From Elmis aenea (Eukaryota; Arthropoda; Insecta; Coleoptera; Elmidae): DNA of 64,000 nucleotides. Below are positions 11,878 to 22,088 of the stretch, piece by piece; within the stretch, counting starts at the first letter, position 1; each line of letters starts with the position of its first letter. Where the stretch lies: contig OX393577.1 in assembly GCA_947652605.1 (NCBI GenBank), positions 20,773,466 to 20,837,465 on the forward strand, in the 5' to 3' direction. A program made the translations under genes and the position numbers. The notes below the pieces were generated by a model, which saw nothing but the letters and a program-made list of their open reading frames with translations, ran no database searches and had not been told where the DNA came from.

Positions 11878-12511
11878 GGCTGCCGTCTACTGCATCCTCA
11901 ACGCCATTCCTTCCTATCTTTCCAGTCATTCTCCGTTAAGTTCCTTTTGTCCATTGCTATTTTGACCACACCTATCCATCTCCTTTTCGTTCTTTCCCTT
12001 TTTCTTCTTCTAGATGGAGTCCATGTCAGTGTTTGATGTGGAATTCTATGTGCATGCATTCTGTTTAGATGACCGTACTAAATCAGTTGTTGTTTTTCAA
12101 TTATATCGGTCAGGTTCTTTACTGCATTTACTCTTTCCCGTATCGTTTCTTACTTTATCCATAACTGTTAGTTGGCAAGACCTTCTCCAGAAGTTTATTT
12201 TCATTTCTCTTACTCTATCTTCTAAATATTTAGACATGGTCCACACCTCAGCTCCTTATATAGTGCACAGCTTTGTGCAAAAGATTTAAATACATGGCTT
12301 CTGGTTGTTAAGGAGATACGTTTGCTCCATAATACTAAATTTAATTGTCGAGTTATTGCTCTCCCTTTACCTAATTTATTTAAGATGTTTTTGGAAGCCA
12401 TTACATCTGAAGTTAAGGTCATTTCTAGATATTTGTATTCATCGACAATTTGTATTGTCTAAAATCATTATTTCCAATAACCATATTTTTTTCTTTTTTC
12501 AACGTTGATAT
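11878..12511 (-). pseudogene. Non-LTR retrotransposon, C-terminal part (RTE-like), copy A
   Basis: On the - strand this gives, in shifting frames, YKYLEMTLTSDVMASK, NILNKLGKGRAITRQLN, VWTMSKYLEDRVREM, NFWRRSCQLTVMDKVRN, YGHLNRMHAHRIPHQ, WTPSRRRKRERTKRRW and LTENDWKDRKEWR. This is the tail of insect endonuclease/reverse-transcriptase elements, whose hallmark is W.GH..RM...R.P.....W.P..RR.RGRP...W ending in W.DR..W+. It is continuous with the reverse-transcriptase piece at 12599-12840; a short insertion separates the two. I place it in the RTE-like group, but the clade is not certain. Multiple stops and frameshifts make it a relic. Confidence 0.8.
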
Positions 12512-12521
12512 CCAAACCCCA

Positions 12522-12590
12522 GAGCCGGTCCTAGGGTTTGCGGGGCCGTGTGCGGTGCACACTCTGCACACCCTTATATTTGACCCTGCC
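12522..12590. mobile_element. Short hAT-type fragment inserted in the retrotransposon
   Basis: A GC-rich block beginning CAGAGCCGGTCCTAGGG at 12520 interrupts the - strand reverse-transcriptase frame. Near-identical octamers flank it: AAACCCCA at 12514-12521 and TAACCCCA at 12591-12598. CAGRGCCGG.CC is a common hAT terminus, and 8 bp is the hAT target duplication size. The piece is too short to carry both termini, so it is a deletion derivative. Confidence 0.6.
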
Positions 12591-12598
12591 TAACCCCA

Positions 12599-12840
12599 CT
12601 TGTCAAATTCTTCTATTAATTTTTTTATCATGTATCCAGCATCCTGTTCGTCTTCTGCCAAAATTATGTGATGGTCGGCGAACAGAAGTAAATGTACGTG
12701 TTCTTTGTTAACTTTAATTCTCTTAGCGTTGCATTTTTTTGACCATAAGTTTAAAGCCGTATTTAAATAAAGTTTAAATAATAATAGAGACAGTGGGTAT
12801 CCCTGACGTACCTACACTCTTATTAGTAATAAATTTTTAT
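12599..12840 (-). pseudogene. Reverse transcriptase core fragment of copy A
   Basis: On the - strand the frame gives VRQGYPLS, then LNTALNLWSKKCNAKRIK, then LLLFADHHIILAEDEQDAG and IKKLIEEFDK. The catalytic box of reverse transcriptase, FADD, is present as FADH, so one catalytic aspartate is lost. The neighbouring residues (QGYPLSP..F motif 4, and I.LAEDE after the box) confirm the identity. It continues at 12511 after a small insertion. Confidence 0.85.
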
Positions 12841-13245
12841 TCTAGTAAGAATTTCCTATCGTTATACAACTCTTGCTATTTTTCCAAAATATATCATGAT
12901 AAATTATTGAACAACTGAGACTCGAAATTATTAACCTAAAAACTGTTTGCAGTAGACCCGATCACTGCTTTAAAATATGTTTTAAAAGTCTGTTTCCAAG
13001 CCGAAGCTCAACCGACACATCTGAATAACAAACAGCTCTCAAACCATCCCTAATTTCATTTAATTTCAAGGTAATAAAAGGGAACTAAATCCTGCGTGGA
13101 TTTTCTACTGTTTTGAGGGTTTTCGTCACAAGTTAAAATGGTTTTTAGAGTACCCTCGAAATGAAATTGTTTTCAAAGCAAATTTCATTTGCATTTGTAA
13201 AAAATACCCGTCAGAGTAGGCTGAATGGAACAAGTGACAATAACA
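12841..13245. other. Non-coding DNA, nothing recognised
   Basis: No further reverse transcriptase could be followed upstream of about 12840 and no other structure was seen. The stretch leads into a GC-richer island. Confidence 0.35.
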
Positions 13246-13249
13246 GAGA

Positions 13250-13911
13250 ACGCGTATGAATAACCCAGTCTGGCCGAGTCGCGGATCGATATATGTAGAT
13301 CATCCCCATTTGGCCGTCAACCTACTGCTCAACCCCCAAACCTCAGTTCCTGGTACCCGCACCCAGATTACCCACACTTCCGTAATCAACATTTTATTGT
13401 AGGTAATTAATGCGTTCCTGCGATAAGCCAGCCACGATCGTAATCACGCCCCGCGAAATCGAGACAAAACCGAAAAATTAACGCCGTTCTGAGCGGTTTG
13501 CTTTTCGTTTTAAAATTCGCAAAATTAAATTTTGAAATGATATGCTATAACAAGCGAATAATGAAATAGGAAAAAATCTAATAATAGTGGAAACGCAACA
13601 AGAATTCTAAGTATGCTTGTAAAATTCCCTGCGAACGATCCGTGACTCACTCGGCGCTACAGCATCATTGACCGACGCTGTAACTTTCACTCTCTCTCCG
13701 TCGCGACGCTCCTCCCCTCCTCTTCGCCGCGCCCCGTTCACAATGGCGCCTCCCACACAGCTTTAAGGGATAGACGTTTAAGAAACTATAGCTTGCATGT
13801 TTTCGATTTCGTTTGCGATTTGATGATCGTGTTAAACGAAAAAAAGTAAAATTTAACACCACTGAAACTGCATTGGGCTGTGAACACACGATTGAGTTAC
13901 TGCTCGTAAGA
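13250..13911 (+). promoter_or_regulatory. Candidate promoter or 5' non-coding exon (GC-rich island)
   Basis: In an AT-rich window this interval stands out. 13260-13450 holds many CCC and CpG dinucleotides, and 13640-13760 is strongly GC- and pyrimidine-rich with several CpGs (GTCGCGACGCTCC, CGCCGCGCCCCG) and a CT-repeat of GAGA-factor type. No transposon similarity was found. A good donor sequence, GTAAGA, lies at 13906-13911, so a non-coding exon from about 13630 to 13905 on the + strand is possible. There is no TATA box and no clear start codon context. A short - strand frame (13665-13889) shares the island but has no recognisable motif. The role is inference from composition only. Confidence 0.3.
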
Positions 13912-14791
13912 ATTTTTTTTGGTAAAATCCTAAATAAACGTGAACTTGGCCTTCTTAAATTGTGGAATAGGAAAAATAATAATTTTAAATCACTATTAAA
14001 GAACGGTTTTACGAATTGAAATTATTAGTCAACGTACTTCAGGTCAGTTTTAGAATTTCAGTTGATAATTTTTCACAAAATTTAAGATCTGCTTAAAGAT
14101 ACAGGGTGGTGTATATTACAACGTAAAAACATGGGAAATATATGAATTTAAAGCCTTTTTTAGATAGCAACCATTTTTATGCCTTTATTACCTGTTATTG
14201 TATTTTAATTTCAATGACATAAATAATTTTAGTAGATTTTTATATAAAAAAAAGTGTATAAATCTTTCACAAAAATTATAAAACCATTAAATATTTTAAA
14301 TATACAATTTATAACTGCGATTAACTGTGTGGCATCGTCAGATATTCATACATATTTTGATATGCATAAGACATAATTCTTTAAAAATATGTGTGTTAAT
14401 TAGATTTATATGAAAAATAAGTTAATATTAGCTCAGTTGTTCGCAAATACCATATGTGTGAATTGCAAAAGGATCAAGATGTTTCAGATTTTAACATTGG
14501 CCTAATTAAACGGTGACAAGACATTATTTTTTACTGTCGGCTGTTTTTAGACTGTGATTAACACACTTGAAAAAAATAAACGTTTGGAAATTCCTGAGAA
14601 GCGTTAAAAAATTGGATGTCGCTTTGGTTTGCAATTGTTACATGTCTAATTTTTAATTTTCTAAATATTTTTAGCCTTTTTATAAGATATATCTACGGAA
14701 AAACAGATAATGCTTGTAAAACCGTGGATACAGAAATGTACCTAAAACAACAAATAAGTTAGTATGTTTCAGATATGTAAGTTGTTTAAAC
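13912..14791. other. Non-coding DNA with a solitary TACAGGGTGG terminus
   Basis: AT-rich DNA. At 14102-14115 it reads TACAGGGTGGTGTA, a TA-type terminus like the one at the left edge of the window. No inverted partner was recognised within 1 kb, so the element is truncated or too diverged. The last eight bases (14784-14791, GTTTAAAC) are the target duplication of the following MITE. Confidence 0.45.
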
Positions 14792-15347
14792 CAGGGGTTT
14801 GGAGCAGTCCAATTTTTTAGTTGCTCCGCTCCAGCTCCGCTCCGGCATCAAGATGCCTGCTCCAGCTCCGCTCCCGCTCCGCTCCGCGCTCCAAATATTA
14901 ATAAAATAAGTTTTTTTATTTAAAAATTTGTTTTTTAAAATAAAGCTAAAATTTTATGAGATATGTGGAAATGGACCAAAAATTACAATATTTGACTCTA
15001 AGAAACAAATTAAGTTAAATAAATGAACAAATTATTGATCTTGTTAAAAAAAAAAGTTCTTTAAAATTTTTCAAAATTCAAATACAAAATAATGAAAATT
15101 AATATTCAGAAAAGTTACATTATAATAATTTTACTTCAAAAAAATCAAATTTAGTTTATTTATAATTTTATTAAATACTATGAGAATACCATGAGAATAA
15201 TTCATAAAAAAAATTGTAGTTTATAATAGTAAAGTGGAGCAGTGGAGCAATCAAAATTATTTGCTCCGGGCTCCGCTCCCGCTCCGGGCAAAAACCCATT
15301 GCTCCACTGCTCCGCGCTCCAGCTCCGCGCTCCGCTCCAAACCCCTG
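14792..15347. mobile_element. hAT-type MITE with GCTCC-rich ends, 8-bp target duplication
   Basis: The termini are perfect inverted repeats: CAGGGGTTTGGAGC at the left and GCTCCAAACCCCTG at the right. The octamer GTTTAAAC lies directly outside each end (14784-14791 and 15348-15355), which is the duplication size left by hAT transposases. Just inside both ends are dense runs of GCTCC/GGAGC units (14822-14893 and 15235-15338). The roughly 340-bp interior is AT-rich and non-coding. The element is non-autonomous. Because the duplicated octamer is itself a palindrome, its orientation is uninformative. Confidence 0.9.
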
Positions 15348-15355
15348 GTTTAAAC

Positions 15356-15585
15356 ACAAACAATGGGGAATATTTCGGATTGGTTTCATAAAGATTATTA
15401 AAATTACGGTGATTGTTACTAATCTATTTATATACTTTAATACTTTGTGTTTTGTATTTACTTTGTTTACGTATTGTTTACATATGTATGTTTATTACAT
15501 ACTAATGTATTTACTACTTACAGTTGTTTTTAAACATGAATTCTTGTAGTTTATATTTCATTTTCAATGCAGAGTCGGTATAGAG
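15356..15585. other. Non-coding DNA between two hAT elements
   Basis: AT-rich DNA with repeated TACATAC/GTATTTAC-like words and no further structure seen. Confidence 0.4.
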
Positions 15586-16625
15586 CAGAGGTCCCCAAAC
15601 TACGGCCCGCGGGCCGGATCCGGCCCGCGAAGGGTTTTCATACGGCCCGCGGCCGTTTAATAAAAAAAAAACAATATTACTTATTGCTAATGTTGTCACA
15701 TGAAAACAAAACTACAAATATAATTCATGAACATTTTTAGTAAAAAAACCTTCATAACATAAGATCTTTACATGGCACCTACTTACAGTAGGTACACATC
15801 TATACGTTATCAACCCCAATTATGGTTGGTTCTAATTTTGGATTAATTGGAAGAATTAATAGATTATTTGTAACTAAACATATACAACAACCAATGACAC
15901 TACATTGCATCATACATCAAGAGGTCTTATGTGGAAAAGTTCTTGATTTAAAGTCTGTAATGTCTACCGTCATTTTTACAGTAAATTTTATAAGAAAGTC
16001 TGTATTAAATCATCGTCAGTTTAAAAGTTTTTTAGAAGACGTTGAATTTGAGTACGGTGATTTGTTGTACCACAGCGAAGTACGGTGGTTAAGTCAGGGC
16101 AAAGTACTCAAACGATTTTTCGAGCTTCGCATTGAAACAGATTTATTTATGACGAAAAAATTGAAGCCCGCTGCAGAACTTTCGGAACCCGGTTAGTTGT
16201 GGGATCTGGCTGGCATTTCTAACCGATATCACTAAACATCTCAATTGTCTCAATATAATCTACAAGGAAATGAAAAACTCGTACATGAACTCTTTTTTGA
16301 TCTGAAGTCATTTCAAACAAAACTAGAACTTTTTAAGAAACAACTTCAACAAAATATTTTTTCACATTTTCCGTATTGTGATTATTTGTGGAAACATAAT
16401 ATGTCGACTAAATTTAAATTTCTGTATTTGGGATTGGCAGTACTTACATCTGCAAACAATTATTTTCGAGAATGAAACATATTAAATCAAAAATTCGCTC
16501 AAGACTAACCGACAGTCATTTAAATAATTTTTTAAAAATAGGTGTTTCAAATTTGACACCAAATATCGACAGAGTAATTCAAACGTCAAAGAAACAATTA
16601 CATAGTTCTCATTAATATTTAGTAC
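15586..16625 (+). mobile_element. hAT element remnant with CAGAGGTCCCC terminus
   Basis: The left end begins CAGAGGTCCCCAAACTACGG at 15586. This is a widespread hAT terminus, and it is followed by the GC-rich palindromic subterminal block GGCCCGCGGGCC. About 230 bp inside, a transposase frame starts in the middle of the protein, so the N-terminal coding region has been deleted. No CCTCTG right end was found after the transposase stop, and the element is truncated on that side. Confidence 0.75.
15822..16612 (+). pseudogene. hAT transposase, GTF2IRD2/EPM2AIP1-like, C-terminal half
   Basis: The first frame (15822-16196) contains TLHCIIHQEVLCGKVLDLK, VNFIRKSVLNHRQFKSFL, YGDLLYHSEVRWLS, GKVLKRFFELR and AAELSEP. 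This is the conserved core of the hAT transposases that gave rise to vertebrate GTF2IRD2 and EPM2AIP1-type proteins. After a stop and a frame change come LQGNEKLVHELFFDLKSF and HFPYCDYLW. A further frame shift near 16460 gives LFSRMKHIKSKIRSRLTD, NNFLKIGVSNLTPNIDR and a stop at about 16612, the usual C-terminus. Only the N-terminal BED/zinc-finger part is absent. With three or more frame breaks it cannot be active. No host gene evidence of domestication was seen. Confidence 0.88.
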
Positions 16626-16731
16626 ATACTTGATGGCTAGTAGTTAATCCTAATTTTGTATTTAGTTTAGCAAAAACAGAATTATTTTGTTTGTTGAGTA
16701 TATTGAATATATTTTAAGCTATTTTATATTT

Positions 16732-16770
16732 CCCGGGAAATACTTATTGTCCCGGGAATTCCCGGGATTT
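16732..16770. mobile_element. CCCGGGAA-rich terminus of a hAT-like element
   Basis: The block contains three CCCGGGAA/CCCGGGAT units. Repeats of this type are found in the subterminal regions of BED-finger hAT elements. A weaker inverse-like block (ATCCCGGAATCCCGCA) lies near 17578, so an element of about 850 bp may span 16731-17595, but the ends are too diverged to be sure. Confidence 0.4.
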
Positions 16771-17577
16771 AAAAAAATATATTTTCGTTTATTTTGTTCT
16801 AAGATCTTTGTAATACTATCATAACTTTTTAGAATATTATAAATATCTTAACAGTAAATTTTAAGCGAAAATAAAAAACATCTGAATTTACAGGACCTTT
16901 AAAGTTTATATAGTTTCAAAATTGTGAAACTAAAAAAACCTTAAATCCAGACATGTTTTATTTTCGCTAAAAATTGTTCAGCGGACGTAAACTTAAACAA
17001 CTAAATAACTAACAGTAAACTATGGAAAAACTTTAATTTTATTTTAAAATAAGTTTTCTGTTTTATAATAACAAATTAGTACACCCGTAAAGAAGCCCGG
17101 TCTCCATGACAAAGTTAATATCTTCAAAATACTTTTACAGTTTTATTTTTGTGTACTCTGGTTTTGCGAAGCAATATAGCTTATAAATGAAATGTTATTG
17201 ATAAAAACGATATCTTTGCTGCTAAATGCTCTTAAAATGATTCTACCCACATCAATAGAGAGCATTTTATACAGCAGAACTATCTGTTAATAAATTAAGA
17301 GTATGTAAGAGACTATGAGACCGAAGCATATATAGATCACCGTTGTTTTCTTAAATCATATTATTACAAAAATTCAAGTTAAAAATAATATGTAATTGTT
17401 TTTATTAAAGTGAAATTGCAATAGAAAGGTTTTATTTCTCGAATGTATGTTTCTCTCAACAATAATATTTAATTATTTATAATAATCATGGAACAAAATG
17501 TATTGCATTTGTGACTTGGAGTTGTTTTTTGAGTTATTTATTTGAAAATATTGACATAATTTATTATATCCCGGAAT
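16771..17577. other. AT-rich interior of a possible hAT-like element
   Basis: No transposase similarity was visible. This stretch is bounded by the two CCCGGGA-type blocks at about 16732 and 17578 and may be the interior of one non-autonomous element. Confidence 0.3.
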
Positions 17578-17921
17578 CCCGCACAGAAACCGATTTCTTA
17601 CCGAATCAAATATGAGAAACCCTAAATTCGGTATAGAATCCTGTATAATAGAGTCCTGGGCCCAGCGATACTGCCTAGACCAAAATTTTACTTAAAATAC
17701 CATACACGTCGGTCATTCTTTTATGGATAACTTATGGCCCATCGCCCTCTTTTCTGAGAAATTCTATTACACTTCGGCGCTTGGGTTTAATTCGAATCAT
17801 TTTTGTATAGACAAAATTGTGGAAATTCAGACTCAATATATTTTGATGAAACTTTTCTCTTCTGGCTTAAAATGTCACAGCTGTTTAAAGAATGACAATT
17901 TTCATTGTGATATTTTATTTT
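17578..17921. other. Non-coding DNA with a short unsupported frame
   Basis: A 78-codon + strand frame runs at 17723-17959 but shows no recognisable motif. It overlaps a 38-bp sequence shared with the mariner locus near 36.9 kb, so it is probably transposon-derived rather than a gene. Confidence 0.35.
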
Positions 17922-17959
17922 CATGGCTTGGTAGATTTCATAAAAACACGCCCTCGTAG
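17922..17959. repeat. 38-bp repeat shared with 36908-36945
   Basis: Both copies begin CATGGCT and end CCCTCGTAG, with 32 of 38 positions identical by eye. The other copy lies downstream of a mariner transposase relic, so this is probably a mariner 3' region fragment. Confidence 0.6.
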
Positions 17960-19315
17960 CAACGAAACTGAAAAATAAAACAAATTCGAGTACACCAAAA
18001 AAATCCCAAAAAATAGTGGAGCATCTTTTTTTATTTCGAAAGATTTAAGCGACACGTTACTTTATAGATATCCCGTATGTAGTAGTTCTAACAGTCTTCG
18101 CTAAATCGTATAGTCTTTTTGCGTCATTGCTATTAATTTTGCCAACTAAAGTAAATATACATTTGCTTTAAGTACTCGCTTATTGTGTTGCAATTTCATG
18201 TAAAATTCCACTTACGCCTCAGATAACAAATTTGAAACGTCCTAAGTGTGTTTAAAATATCATTACTGCGCTTGACACTACCGTATCCCAAGGTTACAGA
18301 CATGGCCTGCTATGATATCATCGCAATTTTTTGTGTTAATTGCACCATGCACGCAAAGCATTAAAAGGATGTACATGTATTTGGTTTCTAACAACCTATT
18401 GTTTCGAAAACGCTTCTAAACCAACTACGGCGTTCTAATTTGTTTCCGTGTGCTTTCCTAACGCTTCCTTCTAACGTCATGACACCTTATTGCTTCGATC
18501 TGTTCAACGCGTGAGGTGAAATAAATGTAGGTTAATTTATGTTTAACACTTAGAAAACAGCACCTGGCGGTGTTAGAATATCACTTAATTTCTATAATAA
18601 TAGATGAGAGTAGTAGTTTATCAGTAGCAAGTGATAGTTAATAGAATTATAAAACGAAAGGTGTAGCGGTTTAGTCTGTTATGTGGAGCTTGTTTATTGT
18701 TCTAGTCGTTAATGCACTTGGACAAAAACGTGTTCCACTTAATGACCAAATATAAAAATAGGACCCGTGAACAATAATGGTTTTATTAGTTTCAAGACTG
18801 TTGTTTTTGTAGTTGTCTGCGTCCTTTCATATCGCGATAGTTGTTTTAACCTACCTTTCACCGTCCTCCACGTCATTTCAGATTTTAAAAAAAAAACAAT
18901 CGCTTGGTTTAATGTAACTGAGTGCATACCGAAAAAAAAGGGTAGACAATTTTTTGATTCGTTTAAAATCGCGACTGTTAAAATTACCATTGTTCTAATA
19001 ACAACTATATTTCATGGCAGTTCTTTAATATTGCCTGGTTTGGTGCCTTAAAAACTCTATAATTGTTTCATGCGACTTATTTTTAACTCGATTGTATTAT
19101 GCACGATGAATCAACATCTTGTTTACGAAACAGTTGCAATAAAGCTTGTGCATTAACATAGTTCGCAGTTAAAAAAAAAATAGCTACATATTCACTACTC
19201 ACAATTTAAAATCGATTAAGAAAATCAATCAGCTAACATGTATATTTTCAAAGCAATATAGATATTGATCCGATGTTGATACTGCGTATACACTGATAGT
19301 TCATCGGATTGTACA
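17960..19315. other. Non-coding DNA, nothing recognised
   Basis: Short frames on both strands around 18740-19050 carry no motif and overlap each other, as expected by chance. No repeats were seen. Confidence 0.4.
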
Positions 19316-20230
19316 TATCGGGTGTAAACAAAGTGTGGTACACCCTTTTTTTCCCCTTAGTTTTGATTTTAGAATTATGAAATTCTAGACTTTTAATATG
19401 TGCAAATAAACTGTTTTTTTGAGCATATGCACACAATTGTTTCACTTCCGGTTTATTATTGATTAATTTTTATAACCTCAAATAATTTTTGAACCAAAAT
19501 TTAATGTTTTATTAAGTTTTAATTTAATGACTGTGTAATCATTTTTCTACCACCGCAATGACATACAACAAGCAATTATTGTTTGTTTCCACAGCGATCT
19601 TCCGTGGCACCTTTGTTTTTGTTTTGAATGATTTGTTTTGTTGCAGTTATGCACAGTCTACTGCGATTAACAGGATCATTTAATAAATCTTTACAATAAT
19701 TTGGAGTTTTTGAAGCAGACTCTTAATAAAAATTAAAAATACAAGTTATTGGTATCGATGGATTTGTTAGAAGATTTGTACCACCATAGTTCCATTTAAA
19801 AAAATTGACTTGTTGTCAAAAAACCGATTCCGCAACCTTCAAAACCGATTAAAGTAACCTAAATGTCAATTAAAATTTACAAAAACTGTTTTTGGACAAT
19901 GTTTGACATAACAAAATTAAATTTATGCAGGTCACGGCGTACTTAATAAAAAATCAAATTTTGGTTCAAAAATTATTTGAGAGTATAAAAATTAGCCAAA
20001 ATAGTGCAGTTGTATCCAAAATCGCTTCCTCTTTCCAAAAATGTAAAAATTATCAGGGTGTTTCATTTAAAGTTACAAAGTTGGGGTCATTTCCGGCGAA
20101 ACCGGAAGTGAAATTGTGTGCATGTGCTCAAAAAAACAGTTTTTTTTGCAGTCTAGAATTTCATTTATCTAAAGGCAAAACAAAAGAAGAAAAAAAGAGG
20201 GTGTACCACACTTCATTTACACCCGGTATA
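19316..20230. mobile_element. Palindromic (foldback) element P1
   Basis: The left arm (about 19316-19515) starts TATCGGGTGTAAACAAAGTG. The right arm (about 19955-20230) ends with the inverse of TATACCGGGTGTAAATGAAG. Matching pairs inside include GGTACACCC/GGGTGTACC, CACTTCCGGTTT/AAACCGGAAGTG and AATTTTTGAACCAAAATTT/AAATTTTGGTTCAAAAATT. The loop of about 440 bp has no recognised coding sequence. The right arm has about 90 bp lacking from the left, including a CAGGGTGTTTCA word. TA-like flanks and CGGGTG ends place it with Tc1/mariner-type non-autonomous elements. Confidence 0.8.
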
Positions 20231-21056
20231 GGTTTTTCTGGAACAACCCTTTAGTCTCTATGTATTAAAACAACTAAACGTGTTAAAACTGATGGATTTT
20301 GATAAGCATTTACGTCAGTTTATTTTTTTGTAGCCAAACTTATACACGCAACAAACACGATTCGCTTCTGTTTTTCCGATGAAAACAGTTGACAGTGAAT
20401 TGTTAATTTTCAAACGTCCCATCAATACCAATTAAAACGTTTTGTTGTGGCCCACCGATCATCAACCATACTTTACCGTTCAAAATCGCTTTGACACTCG
20501 CTCACAGTAAACGTAATTAAAACCCATTTTACAACATCCTGTATTTAATGCAATTATTTTTGGTTGTTTCGGTGCGTCCATTGCTTAAATAACATGTTGT
20601 TGTGACAATTAGGTTATCGCTACAAACAAACCTCAGTGAATTTATTTGACATTCATTCCTTGCAGGAATGCAAGAGTTTTGTCTGCAACGCTAGACACAG
20701 TTTATGAAATTTACGAGATTAGATTAGTAATTTTTTTTATGTAAATACAGGCAGACTGCTCCACATTGCGACAAACGTTGTTGATGATTTTACTTGTTTT
20801 ATGTTAACAACCAACGCTGCATAAAATTTTATTGCTAATACTATAAAATGATTCATCCATTTCTAAATACGACTGTTATTTTTAGAAAATTTAATGGCTA
20901 TTGTATTTTATTTAAACGTTTAAACGCCTGGCCTTGTTTATTGTGAGAAATACAATAGAAGAATTTGATGTTAAAATCCCAAATGCCTCTAACAATTGCT
21001 TGTAGGTTGTCGGTTTTTAAATTTGAGCTTTTTTTCTGTTAGTGTTTGCAGTTAGC
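20231..21056. other. Non-coding DNA, nothing recognised
   Basis: AT-rich DNA with no recognisable coding sequence or inverted repeat. Confidence 0.4.
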
Positions 21057-21057
21057 A

Positions 21058-21112
21058 TCGATTATTTTGAACTAATACTTAAATTTTATTCCTAAGTCCA
21101 TTTACCTTTAAG
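21058..21112. repeat. Left copy of a direct repeat of about 60 bp
   Basis: This sequence (TCGATTATTTT...CTAAGTCCATTTACCTTTAAG) recurs with about 85% identity at 22028-22083. The two copies flank the hAT-like element at 21113-22018, implying insertion at or near the junction of a pre-existing tandem duplication. Confidence 0.75.
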
Positions 21113-22018
21113 TAGGGACCCGGACCCTTTGGAATTGGGGGCCCGTTTTCTGTTACGGTTTTACAATATTTTACAATTAAGGTTCGGTTTCGGTTTTTTT
21201 ACGTGGACCCCGGTCAAAACCGCGGTCTTTTTCGGTCCGTTTTTTTTTTTAAATAAAAGCAATCTTCACAACAATCTCAATATTAACAGTGTTTATGTTC
21301 ACACAAACTATTTACTGAATGTTTTATAGTGACAGATTGTAAATTTCATTCGGTTTTCGAAATATTCAAAAGGTCCCATCATAGCCGGAGAGGCCATCAC
21401 AGCCGATTCCCCCCCCCCCCCCCCCCGTTTCCTACTGACCATCTAATAACCGTATTTATTCTATTTTCTATTATATTTAAGGTTGTAAACAAAGTAACAA
21501 ATGGTGAAAAATTCATGCAATTTAACAGAAACTAAATAGCTCATTTGTAGCTCAATCTCCTTAGGAGAAAGCCATTATGAACCTAAAGATCGTCGCCCTA
21601 CAGCGCACCACGTGTTTATCCGAAATGTTAGTTATTGGTAATTGGTAACAGATAGTTAGTTGTACTTGTACTTACCGACAAAAATGCATTGCAAAGTTGG
21701 CACTGAGATCTCTTGTTTTCTCTATCAAATATGAAATATTCATGTGCCCAATTTGCTTTTTGTCTGCCCATAATCTTTTAAATAAATTTTTTTTAGAACT
21801 TTAAACCTTCACTCTTCACTTGATTGCACTTTGTCGCCACAATACAAGCTGCAAGTATTATTCATTTCATTGGTAACCGAAAATTTTGGTCCGGACCGAA
21901 AAAATTACCGGTTGCGGTCTGGTTTACGGACTTACACAATGGTCCGGTTTCCGTTTCTCATACTTTCAGAAAGGTCCGGGCCGGTTACGGTTTTTTAACG
22001 GTCCGGTCTAGGTCCCTG
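21113..22018. mobile_element. hAT-like element with GGTCCGG-rich ends, 8-bp target duplication
   Basis: The left end reads TAGGGACCCGGACC and the right end is the inverse of CAGGGACCTAGACCGGACC. Both are flanked by the octamer CCTTTAAG (21105-21112 and 22019-22026). Subterminal blocks are rich in GGTTCGG/GGTCCGG and CGGTTTCGGTTTTT words on both sides. The interior has an 18-base C run (21409-21426) and no transposase. Size, duplication length and terminus fit a non-autonomous hAT element. Confidence 0.85.
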
Positions 22019-22027
22019 CCTTTAAGT

Positions 22028-22088
22028 GTCGATTATTTTTACTAATACTAAAATGTTATTCCCAAGTCCATTTAGCTTTAAAAGTAGG
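22028..22088. repeat. Right copy of the direct repeat of about 60 bp
   Basis: Second copy of the 21058-21112 repeat. It reads TCGATTATTTTTACTAATAC and continues through AAGTCCATTTAGC. It starts directly after the hAT target duplication. Confidence 0.75.

Noticed and set aside
15578..17640. GTATAGAG left of the 15586 hAT element resembles GTATAGAA near 17630
   Set aside because: The putative right site is not preceded by a hAT terminus, so it is not a credible target duplication.
18739..19051. Overlapping frames on both strands, one with a hydrophobic start
   Set aside because: I considered it as a possible missing transmembrane exon of the PMEPA1-like gene. No similarity to the family's membrane segment and no fitting splice phase.
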